In this document: in pieces, positions 7,814 through 14,365 of the stretch | How positions within the stretch are numbered: the first letter of the stretch is position 1 | Layout of the letters: every line of letters begins with the position of its first letter | Assembly: GCA_900555725.1 (NCBI GenBank) | Contig: USMD01000049.1 | Location: 1-14,437 of the forward strand | Length of the DNA stretch: 14,437 nt | Direction of reading: 5' to 3' | From: an uncultured Garciella sp. | GTDB lineage: Bacteria > Bacillota > Clostridia > Eubacteriales > Garciellaceae | The notes under the pieces: generated by a model | The model's database searches: none | What the model saw: the letters and a program-made list of their open reading frames with translations, nothing else | What the model was told of the DNA's origin: nothing | Position numbers and translations under genes: made by a program

Positions 7814-8614
7814 CTAAAGCAAAAAATTGTTTTCATTCTGTGAAATAATTAATGGAACTTTTTTACGATATTTTTCCATAATTTCTTTATTCAAAGATGA
7901 GTCAGATATAACCATATCCACATCTTCTAAGGAACAAAAAGTAGAACTTGAATCTTTATCAAACTTACTACTATCAATTAAGGCGATTTTTGTTTTCACC
8001 CGTTGGATATTTTCTTTTTTGCTCTTAACTTCTGAGATATTAAATTCAGAAAAACCACTTTCTATAGAAAGACCAGAAGCAGAAAAGAAATACTTATCAA
8101 TGTTAAATTGATCTAAAATAGGATCCTGAAATTCGTCATGGATAGTATTGGAATCAACTTTAACTATTCCTCTTATAACAATAACTGTTAAATTTGGATT
8201 TTGCTTTAAAACCATTGCCGTAGTTAAACCATTTGTAAGTACAGTGTTTTTTAATTTAGAAGTAGCTAAAAGGGATGCCAATTCAAAAGTAGTAGAACTT
8301 GAATCTAATAATAGTGTATCTTTTTCCCCAATTAAGGATATAGCATTACGACCAATTTCTTTTTTTAGAGATTTATTAAGAGTAGCCCTTTCTTTATAAA
8401 TAATAAATTTTTCTTGATTTTCTTTTTTTTTCTTTTTATAAATGGCTCCGCCGTGGGTGCGTTCCAAATCTTTATAGATTGAGACAATTTCATCTAAATC
8501 ATGTCGAATTGTTGGCGTAGAAACCCTAAATTCTTTTGCTAATTCTTTAACATAAACGGTTCCTTCACTATATATTTTTTTTTTAATCAGTTCTTTTCTT
8601 TCTTCAGCAAACAT
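7814..8614 (-). CDS. DeoR/GlpR-family transcriptional regulator of the adjacent sugar operon
   Basis: The 266-residue protein has a DeoR-type winged helix-turn-helix at about residues 6-58, with recognition segment VSTPTIRHDLDEI (31-43) and the family THGGA turn (53-57). A DeoRC ligand-binding domain follows, with DSSSTT (104-109, phosphate-sugar loop), VLTNGL (125-130) and IDSSKFDK near the C-terminus. Such proteins usually repress neighbouring sugar genes and release DNA on binding a phosphorylated sugar. AGAGGT (complement of 8621-8626) lies 6 nt before the ATG. A lysine run (residues 60-64), coded by an A-rich tract, forms the interdomain linker and could be a slippage hotspot. It is divergent from the aldolase-PTS operon, so that operon is the likely target. 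The effector cannot be read from sequence. Confidence 0.9.
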   Translation of the reverse strand: MFAEERKELIKKKIYSEGTVYVKELAKEFRVSTPTIRHDLDEIVSIYKDLERTHGGAIYKKKKKENQEKFIIYKERATLNKSLKKEIGRNAISLIGEKDTLLLDSSSTTFELASLLATSKLKNTVLTNGLTTAMVLKQNPNLTVIVIRGIVKVDSNTIHDEFQDPILDQFNIDKYFFSASGLSIESGFSEFNISEVKSKKENIQRVKTKIALIDSSKFDKDSSSTFCSLEDVDMVISDSSLNKEIMEKYRKKVPLIISQNENNFLL

Positions 8615-8642
8615 GTTATCACCTCTAACTAATTATCGACAT

Positions 8643-8710
8643 TTATAATCTGTCACTTATTATAATCTATTATAGTTAAAAAAACAAAAAAAAGAAATAG
8701 AAAAGAAATA
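8643..8710. promoter_or_regulatory. Candidate operator repeats between the divergent promoters
   Basis: Two direct-repeat pairs lie here. TTATAATCT occurs at 8643-8651 and 8660-8668 (17-bp period) over the regulator's own -10. AAAGAAATA occurs at 8691-8699 and 8702-8710 (11-bp period, about one helical turn) and abuts the -35 of the aldolase-PTS promoter. AAAGAAA recurs at 8760-8766 and 8780-8786 in the operon leader. Helically phased direct repeats next to a divergent DeoR-type gene suggest operators, but the AT-rich context makes chance repeats common. Confidence 0.4.
8659..8687 (-). promoter_or_regulatory. Promoter of the deoR-type gene
   Basis: Read on the minus strand, TTGTTT (8687-8682) is followed after 17 nt by TATAAT (8664-8659), 45 nt before the regulator start. 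A second minus-strand TATAAT (8674-8669) lies within the spacer. The promoter is divergent from the operon promoter at 8711-8739, with only about 23 bases between the two -35 elements. Confidence 0.5.
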
Positions 8711-8739
8711 TTGACTTTATTTTCCTCAAGAGATATAAT
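8711..8739 (+). promoter_or_regulatory. Sigma-A promoter of the aldolase-PTS operon
   Basis: TTGACT (8711-8716), a 17-bp spacer and TATAAT (8734-8739) make a near-consensus vegetative promoter about 58 nt upstream of the aldolase start. A strong core promoter fits an operon kept off by a repressor. No clear CcpA (cre) site was seen around it. Confidence 0.8.
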
Positions 8740-8797
8740 TAAGTAAATTAAAAAAAGTAAAAGAAAACAATAGAAACAAAAAGAAAGGGGTTTTAAG

Positions 8798-9667
8798 ATG
8801 TTAATTTCAGGAAAAGAAATGTTAGATGTTGCAAAAAAGAATCATTTTGCTGTACCTGCATTTAATGCTGGTAGTGGACAACTGTTAACTGCAGTAATGG
8901 AAGCATGTGAAGAGACAAAATCTCCTTTTATGATGGCTATTCATCCAGATGAGCTCGCATTTTTAAGGGATAGTTTTGTTAGTCAAGTTTTGTATGAATG
9001 CCAACACACAAAAGTGCCAATTGCTCTTCATTTAGATCATGGAGCAACACTAGAACAAGTCATTCATGCTATTCAATTAGGTTTTACATCCGTGATGATA
9101 GATAGTTCTCATTTACCATTTGAAGAAAATATATCTATTACAAAAAAAGTTGTTGAGATTGCTCATGCAGTTGGAGTTTCAGTTGAAGCTGAGCTAGGAA
9201 CCATTGGTGATGCGGGAAATACAGTGGAAGGCGGTTCAAGGGAAATTATTTATACTGATCCCCAAAAAGCGAAAGAGTTTATCGAAAGAACAAAAATTGA
9301 TTCTTTAGCAATTGCAATTGGGACAGCCCATGGGCTCTATCCTAAAGATATGAATCCTAAATTACGCTTGGATATTTTGGAGAAAATTACTAAGATCACA
9401 GATATTCCTTTAGTACTTCATGGTGGTTCAAATAATCCCGATGAAGAAATTGCAAAATCAGTTGAACTAGGTATTTCTAAAATTAATATTTCTTCTGATA
9501 TCAAAATATCTTTTACCGATAAGTTAAGAGAAATTTTGAATAGCGGAAATCTACAAATCAGAGAGCCCAATATTATTTTTCCTGAATGTATTAAAGAGGC
9601 AAAGAAGACATCCCTAGAAAAGATAAAATTATTTAAATCTGATAATAAGATGAACTTATACTATTAA
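8798..9667 (+). CDS. Class II ketose-(bis)phosphate aldolase (fructose/tagatose-bisphosphate aldolase family)
   Basis: This zinc-dependent aldolase cleaves a ketose phosphate to dihydroxyacetone phosphate and an aldehyde. The 289 residues show the family core: AFNAG (21-25), LHLDHGAT with catalytic D80 and zinc ligand H81, SVEAELGTIG with E132, GTAHG with zinc ligand H178, LHGGS with zinc ligand H208, and KINISSDIK (228-236) for phosphate binding. The size matches GatY/KbaY and Fba-type enzymes. GAAAGGGG (8783-8790) precedes the ATG by 7 nt. As first gene of a PTS operon it should process the imported sugar. Such aldolases act on fructose- or tagatose-1,6-bisphosphate, but no 1-phosphosugar kinase is encoded here, so direct cleavage of a ketose-1-phosphate is possible. 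The substrate cannot be fixed from sequence. Confidence 0.9.
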   Translation: MLISGKEMLDVAKKNHFAVPAFNAGSGQLLTAVMEACEETKSPFMMAIHPDELAFLRDSFVSQVLYECQHTKVPIALHLDHGATLEQVIHAIQLGFTSVMIDSSHLPFEENISITKKVVEIAHAVGVSVEAELGTIGDAGNTVEGGSREIIYTDPQKAKEFIERTKIDSLAIAIGTAHGLYPKDMNPKLRLDILEKITKITDIPLVLHGGSNNPDEEIAKSVELGISKINISSDIKISFTDKLREILNSGNLQIREPNIIFPECIKEAKKTSLEKIKLFKSDNKMNLYY

Positions 9668-9691
9668 TATAAAAATAGTCAGGAGGTGAGA

Positions 9692-10135
9692 ATGATGGAT
9701 ATTTTAAATGAAGAGATTATGGCAGTCAATCTTCCAGGAACCACCAAAGAAGAAGCAATTGATATATTAGCTAATTTGCTGAAAGAAAAAGACTATATTA
9801 GAGATGTGACTTTATTTAAAAAAGATATCTATCATCGCGAATCCCTTGGGAAAACGGGAATAGGCAATTATATTGCCATTCCTCACGGTCAAAGTGAAAG
9901 CGTTTTAAAGAATGGAATTGCCATTGGAAAATTTAGTAGTGAAATTCCTTGGGAGACATTAGACGGCAAGGGAGTAAAAATAGTTTGCCTATTTTGTGTT
10001 CAGGCAGGAGACGGTAGAGGTAACGAACATTTAAAAATGTTGGCTACTTTAGCTGGAAAATTAGGTAATGAAGAGGTAGTGAACAATATTTTAAAAGCCC
10101 AAACAACAAAAGAATTAATGAAAGCTTTTTCTTAA
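9692..10135 (+). CDS. PTS fructose/mannitol-family EIIA component
   Basis: EIIA takes phosphate from HPr and passes it to the EIIB encoded next. This 147-residue protein is a stand-alone EIIA-2 (PtsN/FruA-like) domain. The signature ESLGKTGIGNYIAIPHG is present with the phosphorylated histidine at about residue 65, and the C-terminal part VCLFCVQAGDGRGNEHLKML matches the family. The frame can be read from a GTG at 9686, but that codon is inside the AGGAGGTG ribosome binding site (9681-9688). The start is ATG 9692 or the adjacent ATG 9695, whose 8-nt spacing is closer to optimal. It lies 24 nt after the aldolase and 20 nt before EIIB. It could in principle also act as a regulatory PtsN, but the operon argues for transport. 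Confidence 0.88.
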   Translation: MMDILNEEIMAVNLPGTTKEEAIDILANLLKEKDYIRDVTLFKKDIYHRESLGKTGIGNYIAIPHGQSESVLKNGIAIGKFSSEIPWETLDGKGVKIVCLFCVQAGDGRGNEHLKMLATLAGKLGNEEVVNNILKAQTTKELMKAFS

Positions 10136-10155
10136 ATGAAAGGAGAGGAATTTAT

Positions 10156-10470
10156 ATGATTATTGTTGGAATTGCCGCCTGTACAGCAGGGATTGCACAC
10201 ACTTATATTGCTAAAGAAAAATTAATAACAGCAGCAGAGAAAGCAGGTCATAAGATTCATATGGAAACACAAGGAACAATTGGGGTACAGGATCCTATTC
10301 CTGAAGAATTGCTTGAACAAGCAGACGTTGCAATTATTGCAGCGGATGTAAAAGTGAGTGGGAAAGAACGATTCAAAAACGTCAGGACTATTGAAATTCC
10401 TACTGAAGTGGTTATTAAATCTCCAAATAAATTTATTAAAAAAGTAGAAGAAATTGTAGGAAAGGAGTAA
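10156..10470 (+). CDS. PTS fructose-family EIIB component
   Basis: EIIB carries phosphate on a cysteine and transfers it to the sugar as EIIC transports it. The 104-residue protein is a complete free-standing EIIB-Fru domain: a short beta strand MIIVGIAA leads into the active-site loop with Cys9, CTAGIAHT, then the METQGT segment typical of fructose-type EIIB, and IIAADVKV. Most family members have CPTGIAHT; here P-T is replaced by T-A right after the active cysteine, while G-I-A-H-T is kept. AGGAGAGG (10141-10148) precedes the ATG. The EIIC start follows only 7 nt after the stop. Fructose-type EIIB usually gives the sugar 1-phosphate; the exact sugar is unknown. Confidence 0.88.
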   Translation: MIIVGIAACTAGIAHTYIAKEKLITAAEKAGHKIHMETQGTIGVQDPIPEELLEQADVAIIAADVKVSGKERFKNVRTIEIPTEVVIKSPNKFIKKVEEIVGKE

Positions 10471-10477
10471 GAGAATA

Positions 10478-11587
10478 ATGGCTGAGCAAACATCTGAAAA
10501 GGTTTTCACAAATTTAAAGCAACATGCACTAACAGCGATTTCATATTTAATTCCAGTAGTTGTAAGTGGTGGATTTCTTTTAGCAATAGGTAGTCTTTTG
10601 GGTGGAGAAACAATTGAGAATATTAAGGACCCATTTAGTTTTTTTGATACGATGTATACCATGGGTGGATTAGTTTTAGGTATGCTTCCTGTAGTTATAG
10701 CTACAGGTATTGCATTTTCCATTGCTGATAAACCAGGTATTGCTCCAGGATTTCTGGTAGGTTTAATTGCAATTAATATGAATTCTGGCTTTATCGGTGG
10801 CTTTATTGGAGGTTATATCGCTGGTTATATTGCAAAATTCTTAAAGGATAAGATGAAAGTTCCTAGCTGGGCAGAAGGTCTTAAACCAATGTTGTTAATT
10901 CCATTTATTTCCTCATTAGCTGTGGGCATCATTATGTACTATATTTTGGGTACTCCTATTTCAATTCTTACCGATGCATTAAATAATTATTTACGAAGTC
11001 TAGATACCAATCAGAAGCTTTTATTTGGTACGATTATTGGGATTCTTTCTAGTATTGACTATGGTGGACCTATCAATAAAGTGGTGTTTGCATTCTTATT
11101 ATCTCTTCAGTCAGAGGGAATTAATGAACCTATGGCGGTATTAATGCTTGCTTCAATGGTAACACCCTTTGGTATGACAATGGCATATTTTCTACAAAAA
11201 ATATGCCATAAAAATATCTATGTACAAATGGAAGTAGAAACATTGAAGACAGCTTTTCCAATGGGTGTTTGTATGATTACAGAAGGTTGTTATCCTATTA
11301 TTTTCAATGATTTATGGCGCTGTATTTTGGCCACAGGCATAGGTGGTGCCGTTGGTGGGGCAATGAGTATGGTCATGGGTGCAGGTTCACCAGTTCCTCA
11401 TGGTGGGTTATTTGCTATGGTAACAATGACCAATCCTTTTGCCTGGTTAATCTCTTTATTGACAGGATCCTTAGCGACAGCAATTGTTTTGTTAATATTG
11501 AAAAAACCTGTGACTTTGGATGAGGTAAAAGAACTTACAGAAGAAGAGGAGAAAGATATAGATTTCAATGAATTAAAAATCAGATAA
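10478..11587 (+). CDS. PTS fructose-family EIIC permease component
   Basis: This is the membrane permease of the PTS, with 369 residues and about eight to ten hydrophobic segments beginning near residue 17. Conserved fructose-EIIC elements are ADKPGIAPGFLVG (83-95), DYGGPINK (194-201, substrate-site region), ITEGCYP (267-273; the usual form is ITEGAIP) and PVPHGG (305-310). The C-terminus is a charged cytoplasmic tail rich in glutamate. The IIA, IIB and IIC domains are on three separate proteins rather than one fused FruA, an arrangement shared with PTSs for unusual ketoses or sugar derivatives. AAGGAG at the end of the EIIB gene serves as ribosome binding site, so translation is probably coupled. 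EI and HPr must be encoded elsewhere. Confidence 0.9.
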   Translation: MAEQTSEKVFTNLKQHALTAISYLIPVVVSGGFLLAIGSLLGGETIENIKDPFSFFDTMYTMGGLVLGMLPVVIATGIAFSIADKPGIAPGFLVGLIAINMNSGFIGGFIGGYIAGYIAKFLKDKMKVPSWAEGLKPMLLIPFISSLAVGIIMYYILGTPISILTDALNNYLRSLDTNQKLLFGTIIGILSSIDYGGPINKVVFAFLLSLQSEGINEPMAVLMLASMVTPFGMTMAYFLQKICHKNIYVQMEVETLKTAFPMGVCMITEGCYPIIFNDLWRCILATGIGGAVGGAMSMVMGAGSPVPHGGLFAMVTMTNPFAWLISLLTGSLATAIVLLILKKPVTLDEVKELTEEEEKDIDFNELKIR

Positions 11588-11607
11588 AGAATATTGGAGG
11601 GAAAGAT

Positions 11608-12153
11608 ATGTCAAATATTTCATCAGATTATAAAGAACGTGTGAAAGAGATATTTCGTAAATCACAAATTGTTTTAACTAAGGATGAGCTTGACAGCATA
11701 GATTATGCTGAATTTGGTTTAGATAATATTGAAGAAGAGGGATTAAATTTAATATTGTACGTAAATAACGATCGATATTGTGCAAAGGAAATGGCTCTTT
11801 TACCAAATCAAGCTTGTCCAGAGCACTGCCATCCTGATTTAGAAGATAGAGAAGGAAAGCAAGAAACCTTTAGATGTCGTTGGGGAGAAGTGTATTTGTA
11901 TGTTGAAGTAGAAGAACCTCTTGATCCTACAAAGATAAGTGTTTCGATACCTGAAAAAAATAAGGAATATTATACAGCAAGTAGAGAAATTCATTTAAAA
12001 GCTGGGGAACAATATACAATAGTACCCCGTACAAAACATTGGTTTAAAGCAGGGAAAGATGGTGCTGTAGTTAGTGAGTTTTCTTCTCCAAGCTTTGACG
12101 CATTTGATTTATTTACCAATCCTAATGTAAAACGAGAAGTGAGAGACAGATAG
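11608..12153 (+). CDS. D-lyxose ketol-isomerase (cupin, YdaE-like)
   Basis: Family members interconvert D-lyxose and D-xylulose, and often D-mannose and D-fructose, with a divalent metal such as Mn. The 181-residue cupin shows the metal site PEHCHP (H73, H75), KQETF (E86) and TKHW (H144), together with FRCRWGEVYLYVE (88-100), GEQYTIVPRTKHWF and SEFSSPSFDAFDLFT, which match Bacillus YdaE-type lyxose isomerases closely. GGAGG (11596-11600) lies about 7 nt before the ATG. It is the last gene of the PTS operon, 20 nt after EIIC and before a strong terminator. D-xylulose made here would be substrate for the kinase downstream. Alternative cupin isomerase activities (D-mannose, or sulfoquinovose-type sugars) cannot be excluded by motif alone. 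Confidence 0.85.
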   Translation: MSNISSDYKERVKEIFRKSQIVLTKDELDSIDYAEFGLDNIEEEGLNLILYVNNDRYCAKEMALLPNQACPEHCHPDLEDREGKQETFRCRWGEVYLYVEVEEPLDPTKISVSIPEKNKEYYTASREIHLKAGEQYTIVPRTKHWFKAGKDGAVVSEFSSPSFDAFDLFTNPNVKREVRDR

Positions 12154-12259
12154 ATTGAAAATCATAGAAAACACCTTACTAAAGGCTTTGTCCAAGGGTG
12201 TAGATAATAAAAAATGGAACAAAAATAGCTACGATTTATCATAGGTAAAATATCATCGG

Positions 12260-12292
12260 GCAGTTTAGGGAAAACATCCTTAAGCTGCTTTT
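12260..12292 (+). terminator. Rho-independent terminator of the aldolase-PTS-isomerase operon
   Basis: GCAGTTTAGGG (12260-12270) pairs with CCTTAAGCTGC (12278-12288), with two G-U pairs, around a 7-nt loop, and is followed by TTTT. It lies about 107 nt after the isomerase stop. A weaker hairpin pairs ACACCTT with AAGGGTGT at about 12170-12201. The remaining spacer before the kinase gene has no clear -35/-10 pair, so the kinase may depend partly on read-through or on an unrecognised promoter. Confidence 0.7.
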
Positions 12293-12349
12293 AAAACAGT
12301 TAAATTTAGAGCAGTCAATATTCTGTTTTTAAAATAAGGAGGTGGAGGT

Positions 12350-13840
12350 ATGGAATATCTTATAGGGATAGATTTGGGAACCAGTGGTGTAAAGGCAATA
12401 ATAGTTGATAGTGAAGGCCAGGTAATCCTTTCAAAAATAGAATCCTATGATATAAATATGGTAAAAAAAGGTTGGATGGAGCAGGAACCAGAAGAGTGGT
12501 GGAATGGAACAAAAAAAGTGGTAGGAGAAGTTGTAAAGGAATGTGGAATAAATAAGGAGAAAATTAAAGCAATAAGCTTTTCAGGACAAATGCATAGTTC
12601 AGTTTTCTTAGATGGAGACAATAAAGTATTAAGACCAGCTATATTATGGAATGATATTAGGACTTTCAAACAATGTGAGGAAATATATAATATGGTAGGA
12701 GGATTTGAACAATTATTAAATCATGTTTCTAATCCAGCTTTAGAAGGTTTTACTGCTCCTAAGGTGTTATGGTTAAAGGAAAATGAAAAAGAAAATTATG
12801 AGAAACTTCAATACATACTATTGCCTAAAGATTATATTAGATATAAGTTTACAGGGGATATTAGTACGGAAGTGTCCGATGCAGCGGGGACATTATTATA
12901 TGATGTAAAAAATAGAAGGTGGAATAAAGAGTTAATTAATAAGCTAAATTTAAAAGACAATATTTTTCCAAAAGTAGTGAAATCTACTGATATTGTCGGT
13001 AGTATAAAAAAAGAGATGGCTAGTGAACTAGGGTTAAGTGAAAGAACTTTGATTGTAGCAGGTGGTGCAGATAATGCATGTGCAGCCATAGGCAGTGGAA
13101 TAGTAGAGAATTCTAAAGCTGTACTCAGTATAGGAACATCTGGTACTATAATAGCCTATACAGACAAGAATAATATAGAGACAAAAGGTAATTTGCATTT
13201 TTTTAATCATGCCTGTGATAATTCTTGGTATCTTATGACTGTAATGTTATCTGCTGGAATGTCTTTAAAATGGTTTAAAAATAATATATTAAAAACGGAT
13301 AAAACCTATGAAGAATTAACTGATATGGCATCAAAGGCATTGCCTGGTAGTGATGGAGTTATCTTTCTTCCCTATCTTTTTGGAGAGAGAAGTCCCCATC
13401 CTGATCCAAATGCTAAATCAATGTTCTATGGACTTTCATCAAATACAACCCAAGAAGATTTAATAAGAAGTGTTTTAGAAGGGGTATCTTTAGGATTTAA
13501 AGATTGTCTCCTTAAAATAGAAAAGAGTATTGATATAAAAGAAATTAGACTAACTGGTGGGGGAGCTCATGACCAATTATGGACAAGCATAATGGCCGAT
13601 GTACTAGATAGAGAAATAAGTTTGATAAATATACAAGAAAGGCCTGCTTTTGGAGCAGCCATAATTGCTGGAGTAGGTTCGGGAGTTTTTGAGGATTTTA
13701 AATCCATTTTAGATAGAACAGTAAAAGTAACAAAAACAGTAAAACCCAATAAAGAAAATGCTAAGTTATATGATAAATATTATAAGGTATATACTTTATT
13801 ATATGAGGAATTAAAGGAATGTAATAGATTATTAGGTTAG
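12350..13840 (+). CDS. xylB: Xylulokinase-type FGGY carbohydrate kinase
   Basis: The predicted reaction is phosphorylation of D-xylulose to D-xylulose-5-phosphate with ATP. The 496-residue FGGY kinase has the N-terminal phosphate loop IGIDLGTSGVKA (5-16), GWMEQEPEEWW (41-51), FSGQMHSSVFLD (77-88), ILWNDIR (98-104), SDAAGTLLYD (176-185), GGADNACAAIGSG with catalytic Asp241, SIGTSGT, FLPYLFGERSPHPDPNA and LTGGGAHDQLW. These fit XylB better than glycerol or gluconate kinases. The usual SGQMHG reads SGQMHS here, in the substrate-binding loop, so a related ketose remains possible. GGAGG (12338-12342) lies 7 nt before the ATG. It is 196 nt and a terminator away from the isomerase gene, yet the reactions are consecutive, and rpe would carry the product into the pentose phosphate pathway. 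Confidence 0.88.
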   Translation: MEYLIGIDLGTSGVKAIIVDSEGQVILSKIESYDINMVKKGWMEQEPEEWWNGTKKVVGEVVKECGINKEKIKAISFSGQMHSSVFLDGDNKVLRPAILWNDIRTFKQCEEIYNMVGGFEQLLNHVSNPALEGFTAPKVLWLKENEKENYEKLQYILLPKDYIRYKFTGDISTEVSDAAGTLLYDVKNRRWNKELINKLNLKDNIFPKVVKSTDIVGSIKKEMASELGLSERTLIVAGGADNACAAIGSGIVENSKAVLSIGTSGTIIAYTDKNNIETKGNLHFFNHACDNSWYLMTVMLSAGMSLKWFKNNILKTDKTYEELTDMASKALPGSDGVIFLPYLFGERSPHPDPNAKSMFYGLSSNTTQEDLIRSVLEGVSLGFKDCLLKIEKSIDIKEIRLTGGGAHDQLWTSIMADVLDREISLINIQERPAFGAAIIAGVGSGVFEDFKSILDRTVKVTKTVKPNKENAKLYDKYYKVYTLLYEELKECNRLLG

Positions 13841-13928
13841 CAATGAAAGATAAGGCAATCTAAAATACCAGCTATTTTCATTTTTAAAATGGGAAAAATT
13901 TTATTCTTTACACCACTTTACAAGGAAT

Positions 13929-14087
13929 CTAAGTAGCTGATTGTTTATCCAAGAAGTTATTAATAACTTCTTGGATATGTGAATAAATTTTGTCACTTCC
14001 GAGGGTCGAGATGAAACTATCAAATATTAATTCTTTTGATAATTGATTTTCTATCAACCTTTTTATTAGTTGCGGACTATCAAATAG
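13929..14087 (-). pseudogene. Unidentified open frame without a start codon, possible gene fragment
   Basis: The minus strand is open for 52 codons to a TAG at 13931-13929, with protein-like composition (QLIKRLIENQLSKEL, then ISTLGSDKIYSHIQEV). It has no ATG and no ribosome binding site and begins just after a stop, overlapping the IS30 remnant in another frame. It was not recognised. It may be the tail of a gene cut by deletion, or a chance frame: the perfect palindrome at 13946-13977 lies inside it. Low confidence. Confidence 0.2.
13946..13977. terminator. Perfect 32-bp palindrome downstream of the xylulokinase gene (possible terminator)
   Basis: Positions 13946-13961 and 13962-13977 are exact reverse complements, TATCCAAGAAGTTATT and its mirror, giving a 16-bp hairpin without spacer. 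It lies about 105 nt after the kinase stop. There is no T-tract on either side, so it would be at best a non-classical or bidirectional terminator. A weaker stem CATTTT/AAAATG in the AT-rich DNA near 13880-13900, followed by ATTTTATTCTTT, could terminate the kinase transcript first. Elsewhere in 13841-14065 no gene was recognised. Confidence 0.45.
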
Positions 14088-14191
14088 TCAATACTCCTGC
14101 CTTCTTTTTGCAAGGCTCTAATCATCCTTCGCTCATATGCACTTAAGTGTTTAAAAGTCCGTTTGCTTGTGTTAGAATTAGATTTATCCAT
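14066..14191 (-). pseudogene. IS30-family transposase, 5' remnant
   Basis: A 41-residue minus-strand product starts MDKSNSNTSKRTFKHLSAYE and continues RRMIRALQKEGRSI, the N-terminal helix-turn-helix start of IS30-family transposases (typical pattern KHLT-ERxxI-LLKEGxS). The homology breaks after GRSI and the frame ends eight codons later, so only about a tenth of a normal transposase of more than 300 residues is left, and no DDE catalytic domain is present. GAGGTG (complement of 14198-14203) lies 6 nt before the ATG at 14191, so the original translation start survives. A longer start at 14248 has no ribosome binding site and was rejected. The element ends were not identified. It is a dead insertion sequence between the kinase gene and the rRNA operon. 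Confidence 0.7.
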
Positions 14192-14304
14192 AATAAGCAC
14201 CTCATTGTAAAATTTTTTGAACAAAAACATTATACATGATTTTCTCACTATGGTTTTATTTTTTATCTATTGCATTTGATTATACAATGAACCCCACTAA
14301 ATTT

Positions 14305-14359
14305 TCAAAAAAGAGGAAACAAAAAAATTATTGACAAGAAGGAATCTTGCTAGTATAAT
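14305..14359 (+). promoter_or_regulatory. rRNA operon promoter with A-rich upstream element
   Basis: TTGACA (14331-14336), a 17-bp spacer and TATAAT (14354-14359) form a perfect sigma-A consensus. The A-rich stretch just upstream (about 14305-14330) resembles an UP element. Perfect consensus is typical of rrn promoters and rare elsewhere; the leader that follows confirms the assignment. Transcription would start near 14366. Confidence 0.92.
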
Positions 14360-14365
14360 AGAGAA

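Noticed and set aside
9686..9691. GTG start for the PTS EIIA gene
   Set aside because: The GTG is part of the AGGAGGTG ribosome binding site itself; the ATGs at 9692 and 9695 are correctly spaced.
10222..10722. Minus-strand frame of 166 codons
   Set aside because: It lies antisense to the EIIB and EIIC genes, which have clear family motifs and ribosome binding sites. It has no recognisable domain.
12154..12349. Riboswitch or cre site in the leader of the xylulokinase gene
   Set aside because: Only a rho-independent terminator and a weak hairpin are visible. No CcpA-type cre consensus and no known riboswitch core were recognised.
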